Assembly (NCBI RefSeq): GCF_015864955.1 | Contig: NZ_JADYWE010000002.1 | Span: 376,326 to 440,325 of the forward strand | Length of the DNA: 64,000 nucleotides | Direction: 5' to 3' | From: Salinibacterium sp. NK8237 | Lineage (GTDB): Bacteria; Actinomycetota; Actinomycetes; Actinomycetales; Microbacteriaceae | Shown: positions 17,475 through 26,191 of the stretch, piece by piece | How the letters are laid out: each line of letters opens with the position of its first letter | How positions within the stretch are numbered: position 1 is the first letter of the stretch | Program-made: the position numbers and the translations under genes | Notes under the pieces: generated by a model | The model's input: the letters and a program-made list of their open reading frames with translations, nothing else | Told to the model about the DNA's origin: nothing | Databases searched by the model: none

Positions 17475-18239
17475 ATGACTGACAAAACTGGGTTCGTCGC
17501 CGTCAAGCCTGTGCGCGCGTATGAAGCGATCGTGGAACAAATCGAGCAGGCAATCGCCACGCGTCAGCTCAATCCCGGAGATCGCTTGCCGAGTGAACGC
17601 GACCTCATGGGCACCTTTGCGGTGAGCCGCGCCACGGTGCGCGAAGCACTCCGCGTGCTCGAAAGTGGTGGACTGGTGCGCTCACGCCCCGGTGATCCTC
17701 GCGGGCCCGAAATCCTCCAAGCATCTCCGGCGACGCTGCACAAAGCGATGAACCGTCTGGTGCGCAGTGGCACTATCAAGCTCACTGAACTGGTCGAGTT
17801 TCGCGTCATGCTCGAAGGGGCGTCCTGCACGCTTGCTGCCGAACATCGAACCCCGGAACAGCTAGAAGAAATGCGCACCGCCGTTGAAGCAATGGCGTCG
17901 AGCATTGCCGGCGGATCAGCGGTCTTCAGCCAAGCGGATGTCGATTTCCATGCGACCGTGTGGGAGGCCAGCCACAACCAACTCATGCAGATTTGCGGTG
18001 ATGCGGCTCGCGGCGCGCTCGTTGATCTCGTCAATGACCGTATCGACAGTGCGCCAGACTCCGGAGCACAAATGAAGCTCTCGCTCGCTCACGACTACGA
18101 AATCTTCAACGCGATCGAAGCCCAGGATGGCGCTCGGGCTGGGCAACTCGCCCGCACCTTCGTCATCGAGTACTACGGCGAAATGATCGAGCACGGCGAT
18201 CGCAACGGCCTCGCCCTTCTGGGAGTGCCGAGCGAGTAA
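17475..18239 (+). CDS. FadR-subfamily GntR transcriptional regulator
   Basis: This 254-residue regulator has an N-terminal winged helix (SERDLMGTFAVSRATVREAL at about residues 39-58) and a helical FCD effector domain. The effector domain carries a plausible metal site (DVDFHATVWEASHN, later LAHDYEIFNAI). The start is supported by AAAGGAAA upstream. It is divergent from the peptide/amide module, with a perfect FadR-like palindrome between them. It therefore probably senses a substrate or product of that module, a small carboxylate in most FCD proteins. Its own expression may be autoregulated through the same site. Confidence 0.9.
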   Translation: MTDKTGFVAVKPVRAYEAIVEQIEQAIATRQLNPGDRLPSERDLMGTFAVSRATVREALRVLESGGLVRSRPGDPRGPEILQASPATLHKAMNRLVRSGTIKLTELVEFRVMLEGASCTLAAEHRTPEQLEEMRTAVEAMASSIAGGSAVFSQADVDFHATVWEASHNQLMQICGDAARGALVDLVNDRIDSAPDSGAQMKLSLAHDYEIFNAIEAQDGARAGQLARTFVIEYYGEMIEHGDRNGLALLGVPSE

Positions 18240-18251
18240 TTCCCCGTGGGC

Positions 18252-18824
18252 CTAGCGCCCCGCGCGTCGTGACGAGATGACCCCGGTATCGAAACCCATG
18301 AGGTTGAGTCCGCCGTTGAAGCGGGCGTGCTCCACCTTGAGGCAGCGGTCCATGACGATGGTGAGCCCCTGCGATTCGGCGTAGACGGCGGCTTCTTCAT
18401 TCCAGATTCCGAGCTGCACCCACACAGTCGTTGCGCCGATCGCGAGTACGTCCTCGATGACGGCGGGGATGTCGCTGGCTTTGCGAAACACGTCGACGAT
18501 GTCGGGCACTTCGGGCAGTGACGCAAGGTCGGGGTAAGCCTTCTGGCCCAGAATCGTGTCAGCGTTGGGGTTCACGAAATACACCCGGTAGTCGGTGGAC
18601 TGCAGCAGGTACGTGCCCACGAAGTAGCTCGACCGTGAGGGATTGGGGGAGGCCCCCACAATCGCGATTGACTTCGCACCGCGCAGGATCGCGGCACGTT
18701 TTTTGGCATCCGGCCCCACCCACGTGCGCTGCGATTTCAGCAGCTTGGCGAGCGGCGAGCTGGCGGGCAGATCGCACGTGAGCCCATTGCTGAGCTGGGT
18801 GGTCTGCACTTCTTCTGTCGACAT
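18252..18824 (-). CDS. CoA-binding Rossmann protein (YccU-like)
   Basis: This 190-residue protein has a CoA-binding Rossmann domain (AIVGASPNPSRSSYFVG near residue 54). It matches the stand-alone CoA-binding family typified by YccU, with the late segment FNGGLNLMGFDTGVISSRR. No enzymatic role is known for these proteins. It starts two bases after the metY stop, with AAGGGCTAAGG as a ribosome site, and so is translated from the same message. The convergent FadR gene ends 12 bases away. Confidence 0.85.
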   Translation of the reverse strand: MSTEEVQTTQLSNGLTCDLPASSPLAKLLKSQRTWVGPDAKKRAAILRGAKSIAIVGASPNPSRSSYFVGTYLLQSTDYRVYFVNPNADTILGQKAYPDLASLPEVPDIVDVFRKASDIPAVIEDVLAIGATTVWVQLGIWNEEAAVYAESQGLTIVMDRCLKVEHARFNGGLNLMGFDTGVISSRRAGR

Positions 18825-18826
18825 CC

Positions 18827-20131
18827 TTAGCCCTTCACTGCGGTGGTCAATGCCTGATCGAGATCGGCGATGATGTCTTCTGGGTCTTCGATTCCGACGC
18901 TGATGCGCACAACGCCGGGCAATACGCCGCCGTCGATGAGTTGCTGCTCGGTGAGCTGCGCGTGCGTCGTTGACGCGGGATGAATCACGAGTGTTTTTGC
19001 GTCACCAATGTTGGCCAGGTGGCTGGCCAGCTCGACGCTCTCGATGAACTTCTGGCCGACGGCTCGACTGTTCTGCGTTCCCGTGCCGCGAACCTCGAAG
19101 GAGAACACCGAACCGGCGCCCTTGGGCAAATACTTCTGTGCGCGCTCGAAGTGCGGATGCCCCGGCAGGCCTGCCCAGTACACGGTTTCGATGCGCGGGT
19201 CGGCCTCGAGCCACTCGGCGACGATGCGCGCGTTGTCGACGTGGGCTTGCATCCGGAAAGGAAGGGTCTCGACACCGGTCGCGAGCAACCAGGCCGAGTG
19301 CGGAGCAAGGGCGGGCCCGATGTCGCGCAACTGCTCAGCGCGCAGTCGGGTGAGGAAGGCGTATTCGCCAAAATTGCCGCTCCAGTTGAGGCCGCCATAG
19401 CTGGGAACAGGCTCATCGAAGAGGGGAAAGTGCTCGTTGGCCCAGTCGAAGCGGCCGCTCTCTACGACGACACCGCCGAGAGTGGTGCCCGCTCCGCCAA
19501 GAAACTTGGTGGCCGAGTGCGTGACAATATCGGCGCCCCACTCGATCGGGCGGCTCAAATACGGGGTCGCGACCGTCGAGTCGATGATGAGCGGAATGTT
19601 GTGGGCGTGCGCGACCTCAGCGAGTCCCTCAATATCCGCGATCTCGCCGGAGGGGTTCGCGATGGTCTCCGCAAAGATCAGCTTCGTCTTCGGCGTGATC
19701 GCCGCCGCATAGTCGGCAGGGTCGGAGGAGCGCACAAACGTGGTCTCGACCCCGAAACGGCGCAGCGTGACATCCAACTGCGTAATCGAGCCGCCATAGA
19801 GGTTGGCACTCGAGACAATGTGATCGCCTGCACCCGCGAGCGCCGCAAAGGTGATGAATTGCGCGCTCAGCCCGCTGCCGGTGGCGACAGCGCCGAGGCC
19901 ACCCTCGAGCGAAGCGACACGTTCCTCAAAGCTCGCGACGGTGGGGTTGGCAAGCCGGGAATAGATGTTGCCGTACTTCTGCAGTGCGAAGCGGGCGGCG
20001 GCATCCGCGGTGTCATCAAACACGTAGGCGCTGGTCTGATAGATCGGCAGAGCGCGAGCGCCCGTCGCCGCATCAGGGATGTTGCCCGCGTGAATTGCAC
20101 GCGTGCGGAAACCGTAGTCGCGATCAGCCAT
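18827..20131 (-). CDS. metY: O-acetylhomoserine sulfhydrylase
   Basis: This 434-residue PLP enzyme belongs to the Cys/Met metabolism family and makes homocysteine from O-acetylhomoserine and sulfide. Evidence includes the N-terminal FRTRAIHAGNIPD, the loop YSRLANPTV and the PLP lysine in HSATKFLGGAGTTLGG. The length of about 430 residues, longer than MetB/MetC (about 390), is typical of MetY. Transcription is probably leaderless: TAGCCT lies six bases before the ATG. It is followed at two bases by the CoA-binding protein gene. Cystathionine gamma-synthase is less likely on length and motifs. Confidence 0.92.
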   Translation of the reverse strand: MADRDYGFRTRAIHAGNIPDAATGARALPIYQTSAYVFDDTADAAARFALQKYGNIYSRLANPTVASFEERVASLEGGLGAVATGSGLSAQFITFAALAGAGDHIVSSANLYGGSITQLDVTLRRFGVETTFVRSSDPADYAAAITPKTKLIFAETIANPSGEIADIEGLAEVAHAHNIPLIIDSTVATPYLSRPIEWGADIVTHSATKFLGGAGTTLGGVVVESGRFDWANEHFPLFDEPVPSYGGLNWSGNFGEYAFLTRLRAEQLRDIGPALAPHSAWLLATGVETLPFRMQAHVDNARIVAEWLEADPRIETVYWAGLPGHPHFERAQKYLPKGAGSVFSFEVRGTGTQNSRAVGQKFIESVELASHLANIGDAKTLVIHPASTTHAQLTEQQLIDGGVLPGVVRISVGIEDPEDIIADLDQALTTAVKG

Positions 20132-20137
20132 GGCTTC

Positions 20138-20143
20138 AGGCTA
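20138..20143 (-). promoter_or_regulatory. -10 box of metY (leaderless)
   Basis: Minus-strand TAGCCT is followed by GAAGCC and the ATG at 20131. Confidence 0.5.
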
Positions 20144-20202
20144 CAGAAACGGATGCCACCCGCGGTCTTTCGACGTAACAGAACGCCACGAAAGTGGTCG
20201 CC

Positions 20203-21879
20203 TTACACCCACGTCGGCAACCACCAGCGCAGCCGCAATAGGTCGTAGTCGATGGTTTGGCCGGTCCAGAGTGGCCAGAAGAACACGCTGACCGCGATGG
20301 CAACGACGACGAAGACGGCCACGACGCCGAGCCCGCTCGTGCGTCGATAGCGATCGTCGTCGCGGCTGCCGATGATCACCCCGAGCGCCGCCACGAGCGC
20401 CAAAATCAGGTACGGCTCGAACACGATTGTGTAGAACTGGAACACGGTGCGGTTGAGGTAGAGCAACCAGGGCAGGTAGCCGGCGGCGACGCCCATCAGA
20501 ATGAAGCCGGTCTGCCACTGGCGGTAGCGCACCAGGCGGTACACGAGGTACAGCATGGCCGCGGTCGCAGCCCACCAGATGATGGGGTTGGCGATTCCGG
20601 AGATGGAGGCGCCGCAGGTATCTGCGAGACAGCCGTCGTCACCCGTGGCGATGTTCTCGTAGAACATGCTCGTGGGGCGGATCAGCAGCAGCCAGGTCAG
20701 CGGATTTGCCTGATACGGATGTGGTCGGCTTTCGCCCACGTGATAGCTGTAGACGCTCGATTGAAAATGCCACAGGCTTTGCAGGTCGAGAGGCACCCAG
20801 CTGAGAGCGCCGGTCCAGGCGTTGCTGTCGCTTTCGGCCCAGTTGCGGTCGTAGCCGTTGTCGCTGAGGAACCAGCCTGTCCACGTGCTGAGGTACACGA
20901 GCAGCGCAATCGGCACGGTCAGGAGGAAGCTGACGGGGGCTTGTTTGAAGAGGGTGCCGGAGCCCCAGAAGGTGATGCCGGCTTGGCGGCGAGCGAGGGC
21001 ATCCACCACCAGGCTGTAGACGGCGAAGGCCGCCAAGAAGTAGAGGCCGTTCCATTTGACTGCGGCGGCAAGCCCGAAGGCTACGGCGGCGAGGATGAGC
21101 CACGGGCGCCACCACAACGCAGGACCCCATTCGGTGCTCGCACCGCGGAGCCCCCGGCGACTGATCCACAGCGCCAGACGGGTGGCCGAATGCTCGCGAT
21201 CGAGCAGCATCGCACCAACCCCGAGCAGGGCAAAAATCATCACAAAGTTGTCGAGCAGCGCGACCCGACTCATGACAATCGCGTTGCCATCGATCGCCAT
21301 CAAAAGCCCGGCGAGCGTCGCCAACAGGGTGGAGCCAAACAATTTCTTGGCGATCAGCATGAGCACCACGACCGCGAGAATGCCGACAATGGCGGTTGCG
21401 ATGCGCCAACCGAACGGGTCTTCGCCTCCGCCCGGCAGCATGCCCAAACCGATCAGCCACTTGCCCAGCGGCGGATGCACGACAAACGACGGATCATTCA
21501 GAAAGATATTGACCTTGCCGCTGTTGAACAGAGCATCCGCTTCGGCTGGCCACTGTGCCTCGTAGCCGAGGTTCACGAGCGTCCACGAATCTTTCACATA
21601 AAAGGTCTCGTCAAACACGAGCGACGACGGATGCCCGAGGCCCACCAGTCGGGTGAACGCCGCGATCAGCACCACAATCGCCGGCCCAGCCCAGCCGAGC
21701 CAGCGGCGGGTTAGCGGACGTCTCGCCGCCCACCAGTGATCGAGCCCAGAGCCCTCGTCGGCGGCAAAGCCACGGCCCGACGCCTCCGAAACTGATGCAG
21801 CATCGGTATTTTCCAGCGCGCTCGCCGACGACTCGTTCGACAGGATGTCGTCGAAGTCGCGCGGGTTCGTCTGGCTCAC
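20203..21879 (-). CDS. Polyprenyl-phosphate-mannose protein O-mannosyltransferase (Pmt)
   Basis: This 558-residue multi-spanning GT-39 membrane enzyme transfers mannose from a lipid carrier to Ser/Thr of proteins during Sec export. The essential acidic pair follows the first helix as LVFDETFYVKDSW, and the later PMT loop elements (VHPPLGKWLIG, SSVYSYHVGESRPHPY) are present. The GTG start at 21879 (VSQTNPRDFDD) overlaps the TetR stop as GTGA; a longer reading from 21984 would lie within the TetR gene and is not supported. It is co-transcribed with the TetR regulator, an unusual setting for this gene. In many actinobacteria pmt stands next to rsmI, which here is 4 kb away. Confidence 0.9.
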   Translation of the reverse strand: MSQTNPRDFDDILSNESSASALENTDAASVSEASGRGFAADEGSGLDHWWAARRPLTRRWLGWAGPAIVVLIAAFTRLVGLGHPSSLVFDETFYVKDSWTLVNLGYEAQWPAEADALFNSGKVNIFLNDPSFVVHPPLGKWLIGLGMLPGGGEDPFGWRIATAIVGILAVVVLMLIAKKLFGSTLLATLAGLLMAIDGNAIVMSRVALLDNFVMIFALLGVGAMLLDREHSATRLALWISRRGLRGASTEWGPALWWRPWLILAAVAFGLAAAVKWNGLYFLAAFAVYSLVVDALARRQAGITFWGSGTLFKQAPVSFLLTVPIALLVYLSTWTGWFLSDNGYDRNWAESDSNAWTGALSWVPLDLQSLWHFQSSVYSYHVGESRPHPYQANPLTWLLLIRPTSMFYENIATGDDGCLADTCGASISGIANPIIWWAATAAMLYLVYRLVRYRQWQTGFILMGVAAGYLPWLLYLNRTVFQFYTIVFEPYLILALVAALGVIIGSRDDDRYRRTSGLGVVAVFVVVAIAVSVFFWPLWTGQTIDYDLLRLRWWLPTWV

Positions 21880-22451
21880 TCGGCAATCGTACTCAGCGCG
21901 GAGCGATCGTGGGGTGCAGTGAAGGTTTGCCAGATCCAGTCGGCGGCGGTGCTGGCGGAGGGGCGCGGAGTCATGGCGAGCCACACCTCGATGATTCCGA
22001 AGGTGGCGCCGGTGACGCTGGCGCTCGCGATGTCGAGGCCGAGTCCTTCCGGGGCTGCGGGGTCGTGGTCGATGATTCCTTGGCGCACAAAGAGGTTGAG
22101 GCGGGCGCGCAAGCGCGAGGCGACGAGGGCCGAACCGCGGGGACCGAGGGCGCTTGTGTACACGGCGGCGTTGGCGTCGACGTGAGAGAGGTAGCTGAGC
22201 AGTGCGGGCGGCGGAGTGGGGCTGAGGGGGTCGAGGTCGGCCAGCTGAACTCCGGCGTCATCGGCGGCAGCTTCGATCGCGAAGGCGAGCAGTGTCTCTT
22301 TATCGGAGTAGTGCTGGTAGAAGCTGCTGCGGTTTACGCCCGCACGTTCCACGATCTGGTTGACGGTAACTTCGTCAAAGGGGTGCTCTTGAGTGAGGGC
22401 AAATAGGGCGTGTTGCAGGCTTTGCCGGGTTCGTTCTACGCGAGCATCCAT
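21876..22451 (-). CDS. TetR-family transcriptional regulator
   Basis: This 191-residue protein has an N-terminal TetR helix-turn-helix (FDEVTVNQIVERAGVNRSSF at about residues 24-43, then YQHYSDKETLL) and a helical ligand domain. It is divergent from the MMPL transporter gene. The intervening 140 bases hold a near-perfect 30-bp palindrome at 22486-22515, the probable operator for both directions. Its stop overlaps the GTG of the pmt gene, so any autoregulation would also govern pmt. Confidence 0.9.
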   Translation of the reverse strand: MDARVERTRQSLQHALFALTQEHPFDEVTVNQIVERAGVNRSSFYQHYSDKETLLAFAIEAAADDAGVQLADLDPLSPTPPPALLSYLSHVDANAAVYTSALGPRGSALVASRLRARLNLFVRQGIIDHDPAAPEGLGLDIASASVTGATFGIIEVWLAMTPRPSASTAADWIWQTFTAPHDRSALSTIAE

Positions 22452-22485
22452 CCATCGATCATTGCAGAGATACCCCGCAAAGGGG

Positions 22486-22515
22486 TGAGTTTTCCGACAA
22501 GTGTTGGAAAACTCA
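22486..22515. promoter_or_regulatory. 30-bp palindrome, probable TetR operator
   Basis: The arms TGAGTTTTCC (22486-22495) and GGAAAACTCA (22506-22515) are perfectly complementary over ten bases. Within the ten-base centre a further three base pairs match. The 13 of 15 symmetric positions and the site between divergent TetR and MMPL genes fit a TetR operator. Confidence 0.72.
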
Positions 22516-22591
22516 GGCGAGGAGACTTAGGCTGGTGTCTGGCCCGAAGACGTGCTCGTTTTTGTGTTCCCGACGAGAGGTTTTCTTCAGC

Positions 22592-25150
22592 ATGGCTGAA
22601 CTCCTGTACCGCCTTGGCCGCCTATCGGCTCGCCGCGCTTGGCTCTTCATCATCAGCTGGCTCGCCGTTCTCGGTCTCGCTGGCGCTGCCTTCGCGGTTT
22701 TCGGCGGCACTCTGTCGTCGACCATGACTATTCCCGGCACGGAAACTGAACGTGTTGCCGACGAACTCACTGAGCAACTCGGTGACGTTGGTGGCATTTC
22801 CGCCACGGTCGTCTTTGGTTCAGAAGATGGCAGCGCCTTCTCCGCCGAACAACAGGGCGACATCACGGATGCCCTCGCCGAGCTCACTTCGCAGAACAAC
22901 GTCAGCGACGTCATCGACCCCTTCGAGACCGATGCCCAGCGCGACGATCAAGCGCAAGAAATCGTGGACGGTCGCGAGCAGATCGACGCCGGCAAGCAGC
23001 AGCTAGTGGACGGTCAGGCTCAGTTGGATGCCGCCGCCACAGAACTCGAAGCCGGACAAACTCAACTCGATGCTGCGATTGAGCAGGCTCAAGCCGCGGG
23101 CTTCTACGAGGCATCCGCTGCTCAATTCGATGCCCAGCAAGCACAGATCGATGCCGGGCTGGCTGAGCTAGAGACTCAGCAGGCCACGATTGACGAGAAC
23201 ACTGCGCTGCTGGCCGAACAAGAGGAGCAACTCGGCTTCGGCGAGCGTCTCATGGATGCCGCATCCGAGATCAGCCTCGTCTCCACTGACGGTGCGACGG
23301 CTCTCGGCCTCATCACCTTCGACAGCGAACTCCTCGACATTCCCGGAGAGACGAAGACCGCGATTGCGGATGAGCTCGACGCGATCGACATTGACGGAGT
23401 GACGGTCGATTACTCGTCGTCCATCACTACGTCGACCGATGGTCTGTTGGGTGTCGGTGAGCTTATCGGTGTTCTGTTGGCCGGCATTGTCTTGCTCGTG
23501 TTGTTCCGTTCGTTCTTGCCCGCAACGCTGCCGATCGTCTCCTCGATAATCGGTGTCGGAGTGGGTGTCGCGGGTTCGCTTGCGTTCTCGGGAGTCGTCG
23601 ATATGACCTCGGTTACGCCGATCCTGGGCGTCATGCTTGGCCTTGCGGTCGGCATCGACTACACCCTGTTCATTGTGCAGCGTCACCGTCGTCAACTGGC
23701 GGCAGGAATGGATCTGCACGAGTCGATCGGTCTCGCCAACGGCACCTCCGGCAACGCGGTGTTGTTTGCCGGGTCGACAGTTCTTGTCGCTCTGCTCGCG
23801 CTCAATGTGAGCGGTATCCCATTCCTCGGCGTTATGGGCACCGTGGGCGCGGTCTGCGTTTTCATCTCTGTGCTGATTGCCGTGAGCCTCACGCCAGCCC
23901 TGCTGGCATTGCTAGGCAAGCGAGTTCTTTCTCGCAAGGCCCGAGCCAATATTGGTCACGAGTCGCATACGCTCCCGCCCGCCCGCGCCATGCGCACGAG
24001 TCGCGCTGTGGTCATGCTGATCGTGGCGACGCTCGGTCTGTTGATCGTGGCCATCCCGGCGCTTTCGATGCGCCTCGGGCTCCCGGATGGTTCGTCAGAG
24101 CCCGCCGATTCGACGCAGTACCGCACCTACACGACGATCGCCGAAGAATTTGGAGCGGGCCAAAACGGTACCCTCCTGGTGACCGCCACCCTTCCCACCG
24201 CTGTAGCGGAAGACGACGAACTTGAGACTCAAGCGGATCTTGCCGACCAGTTGTTGGCGGTTGACGGTGTTGTGGCTGTCGCCCCGATCGGCGTCTCGGA
24301 TGACTCGGACTACTTCGCGTTCCAGATCATCCCGGTCGACGGTCCGTCGAGCGTCTCGACGGGGGAACTCGTTCACGAACTGCGCGATAGCTCGCCACTC
24401 GCGGGAAACATCGAGCTCGGTGTGGCTGGCTCGGCCAGCGGAAACATTGATATCTCCGAGAAGCTGGCTGATGTGCTGCCGCTGTACCTCGCGGTTGTTA
24501 TTGGGCTGTCGCTGATCATCCTGATTCTGGTGTTCCGTTCGCTGCTCGTGCCTGTGATCGCGACCGCGGGTTACGTGCTGTCGTTGTTGGCGGCGTTCGG
24601 TGCAATGGTCGCCGTGTACCAGTGGGGTTGGCTGGGGGCGCTCTTCGGCGTGACCGACCCTGGCCCGCTGCTGAACTTTGCCCCGATCATCATCATGGGT
24701 GTGTTGTTCGGCCTCGCCATGGACTACCAACTGTTCCTTGTCTCGGGAATGCGCGAAGCGTACATCCACGGTGTGCCGGCGAAGGCTGCCGTCATGAGTG
24801 GTCTCCGCAGTGGTCGTGCCGTCGTCACCGCCGCGGCGATCATCATGATTGCCGTCTTCGGAGGCTTCGTCTTCTCGCACCTCGCGATCGTTCGCCCGCT
24901 TGGCTTCGGTCTCGCCGTCGGGGTGCTCTTTGACGCTTTTGTCGTGCGGATGATGTTGGTTCCGGCCCTGATGCACCTGTTCGGCAAGTCGGTGTGGTGG
25001 TTGCCTCGCTGGCTTGACCGCATCCTGCCCAGTGTGGACGTCGAGGGCTCAGCCCTCGAGCGCAGCCACCCGATGCACGCTGCTGATCCGCATGACGCCA
25101 GCGGCGGTGCGGCGCCTGCTGCCGCAGCGCCCGAATCATCGGAGCGCTAA
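22592..25150 (+). CDS. MMPL/RND-family membrane transporter
   Basis: This 852-residue protein has two RND-type halves, each beginning with a helix and an extracytoplasmic domain followed by a block of helices. The motif GLAVGIDYTLFIVQRHR and its repeat GLAMDYQLFLVSGMRE carry the conserved Asp-Tyr of MMPL proteins. Residues about 125-216 form an unusual repetitive Gln/Asp/Ala-rich coiled coil (GQAQLDAAATELEAGQTQLD). The start at 22592 has CGAGAGG upstream and gives the expected short basic N-terminus. Likely an exporter of lipids or hydrophobic compounds, controlled by the divergent TetR. Confidence 0.9.
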   Translation: MAELLYRLGRLSARRAWLFIISWLAVLGLAGAAFAVFGGTLSSTMTIPGTETERVADELTEQLGDVGGISATVVFGSEDGSAFSAEQQGDITDALAELTSQNNVSDVIDPFETDAQRDDQAQEIVDGREQIDAGKQQLVDGQAQLDAAATELEAGQTQLDAAIEQAQAAGFYEASAAQFDAQQAQIDAGLAELETQQATIDENTALLAEQEEQLGFGERLMDAASEISLVSTDGATALGLITFDSELLDIPGETKTAIADELDAIDIDGVTVDYSSSITTSTDGLLGVGELIGVLLAGIVLLVLFRSFLPATLPIVSSIIGVGVGVAGSLAFSGVVDMTSVTPILGVMLGLAVGIDYTLFIVQRHRRQLAAGMDLHESIGLANGTSGNAVLFAGSTVLVALLALNVSGIPFLGVMGTVGAVCVFISVLIAVSLTPALLALLGKRVLSRKARANIGHESHTLPPARAMRTSRAVVMLIVATLGLLIVAIPALSMRLGLPDGSSEPADSTQYRTYTTIAEEFGAGQNGTLLVTATLPTAVAEDDELETQADLADQLLAVDGVVAVAPIGVSDDSDYFAFQIIPVDGPSSVSTGELVHELRDSSPLAGNIELGVAGSASGNIDISEKLADVLPLYLAVVIGLSLIILILVFRSLLVPVIATAGYVLSLLAAFGAMVAVYQWGWLGALFGVTDPGPLLNFAPIIIMGVLFGLAMDYQLFLVSGMREAYIHGVPAKAAVMSGLRSGRAVVTAAAIIMIAVFGGFVFSHLAIVRPLGFGLAVGVLFDAFVVRMMLVPALMHLFGKSVWWLPRWLDRILPSVDVEGSALERSHPMHAADPHDASGGAAPAAAAPESSER

Positions 25151-25188
25151 GAACTCACGATCGCTCCCGCTGCCCGGGGAGGCTTCCG

Positions 25189-26103
25189 CTACAGCGGGGT
25201 CTCTTCGGGCAGTAGTGCGTTCGGTCCAGCCCCGGGTTCTCCCGGCACACGGGATGCCGCCCGCACTGCCCCGATGGAGGCCGCGATCACGAGGGCGATT
25301 CCCACTCCCTGCACGAGCGTGATGCTTTGGCCAAGCACGAAGAAGCCAGCGCCGGTTGCGATAGCGGGAGCCAGTGCCATGAGCACCGAGAACGCGGCGG
25401 CAGAGATGCGACGCAACGCGATCAGTTCGAGGGCGTAAGGGATCGCTGACGAACAGATGGCGACCGCGAGGCCGCGCACCAGAATTGACGGCTCGAGCAG
25501 AGTGCTACCCGCTTGCGAGATGCCGAAGGGGAGGCTGATGATCGCGCCGATTGCCATGGCGATGGCGAGGCCATCCAAGCCCGCAAAGACTTGGCCGGTT
25601 TTGCGTGACGCCAAAATGTAGCCCGCCCATGACACGGCGGCGGCGAGCGCGAAGGCAACGCCGACGGGGTCGAGGGCGCCAACGCTGCCGAGGCTGAGCA
25701 GGGCGACCCCGGCGAAGGCGAGTACAGCCCACAGCCACGCGCTGGCCCGGCGGGCAACGATGACGGAGAGCACGAGCGGGCCGAGGACCTCGATCGTGAC
25801 GGTTGCCCCGAGGTCAACGCGCGAGAGTGCTTCGTAGAACAGCAGGTTCATGCCGCCGAGCGAAATACCGAAGATGAGGGCCATCAGCCAGGCCCGCTTC
25901 GAGATAGCGCGCAGGTTGGGGCGGGCAATTGCCAGCAGAATCGCGGCCGAGAAAACGAGCCGTAGCGACACCATTCCGGCGGGGCCGACTTCGGGGAACA
26001 GCAGCACCGCTACCGAAGCGCCGACATCCTGAAAGATCAGGCCCAACACCACGAGCATGACAGCACCCAGCGGTGTTCCCCTCAAGGGCGGACGAGTCGA
26101 CAT
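25189..26103 (-). CDS. EamA/RhtA-type exporter
   Basis: This 304-residue membrane protein has ten hydrophobic helices in two EamA repeats. Its sequence (LVFSAAILLAIARPNL, GMNLLFYEALSRVDLGATVTIEVLGPL) resembles RhtA-type threonine/homoserine exporters. Substrate not proven. It has a leaderless start: TAGGGT lies six bases before the ATG. It converges on the MMPL gene, and the 38-base gap holds CCCGCTG/CAGCGGG, a possible weak shared stem-loop. Confidence 0.87.
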   Translation of the reverse strand: MSTRPPLRGTPLGAVMLVVLGLIFQDVGASVAVLLFPEVGPAGMVSLRLVFSAAILLAIARPNLRAISKRAWLMALIFGISLGGMNLLFYEALSRVDLGATVTIEVLGPLVLSVIVARRASAWLWAVLAFAGVALLSLGSVGALDPVGVAFALAAAVSWAGYILASRKTGQVFAGLDGLAIAMAIGAIISLPFGISQAGSTLLEPSILVRGLAVAICSSAIPYALELIALRRISAAAFSVLMALAPAIATGAGFFVLGQSITLVQGVGIALVIAASIGAVRAASRVPGEPGAGPNALLPEETPL

Positions 26104-26109
26104 AGTGCA

Positions 26110-26115
26110 ACCCTA
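26110..26115 (-). promoter_or_regulatory. -10 box of the EamA gene (leaderless)
   Basis: Minus-strand TAGGGT is followed by TGCACT and the ATG at 26103. Confidence 0.5.
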
Positions 26116-26191
26116 CGACCTCAGAAGGGGTGATCTGTGCGCGAAAGATAGCCGAATTCGGCGCTCGCAGTGCGGGTGGGAGAATGGCTGA

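Noticed and set aside
18980..20248. 422-codon frame antisense to metY
   Set aside because: metY is complete with its PLP lysine and promoter; the antisense product is low-complexity Arg/Gly/Ala.
20257..21714. 485-codon frame antisense to the mannosyltransferase gene
   Set aside because: Very high His/Gln/Glu/Gly content, no hydrophobic core, no ribosome site.
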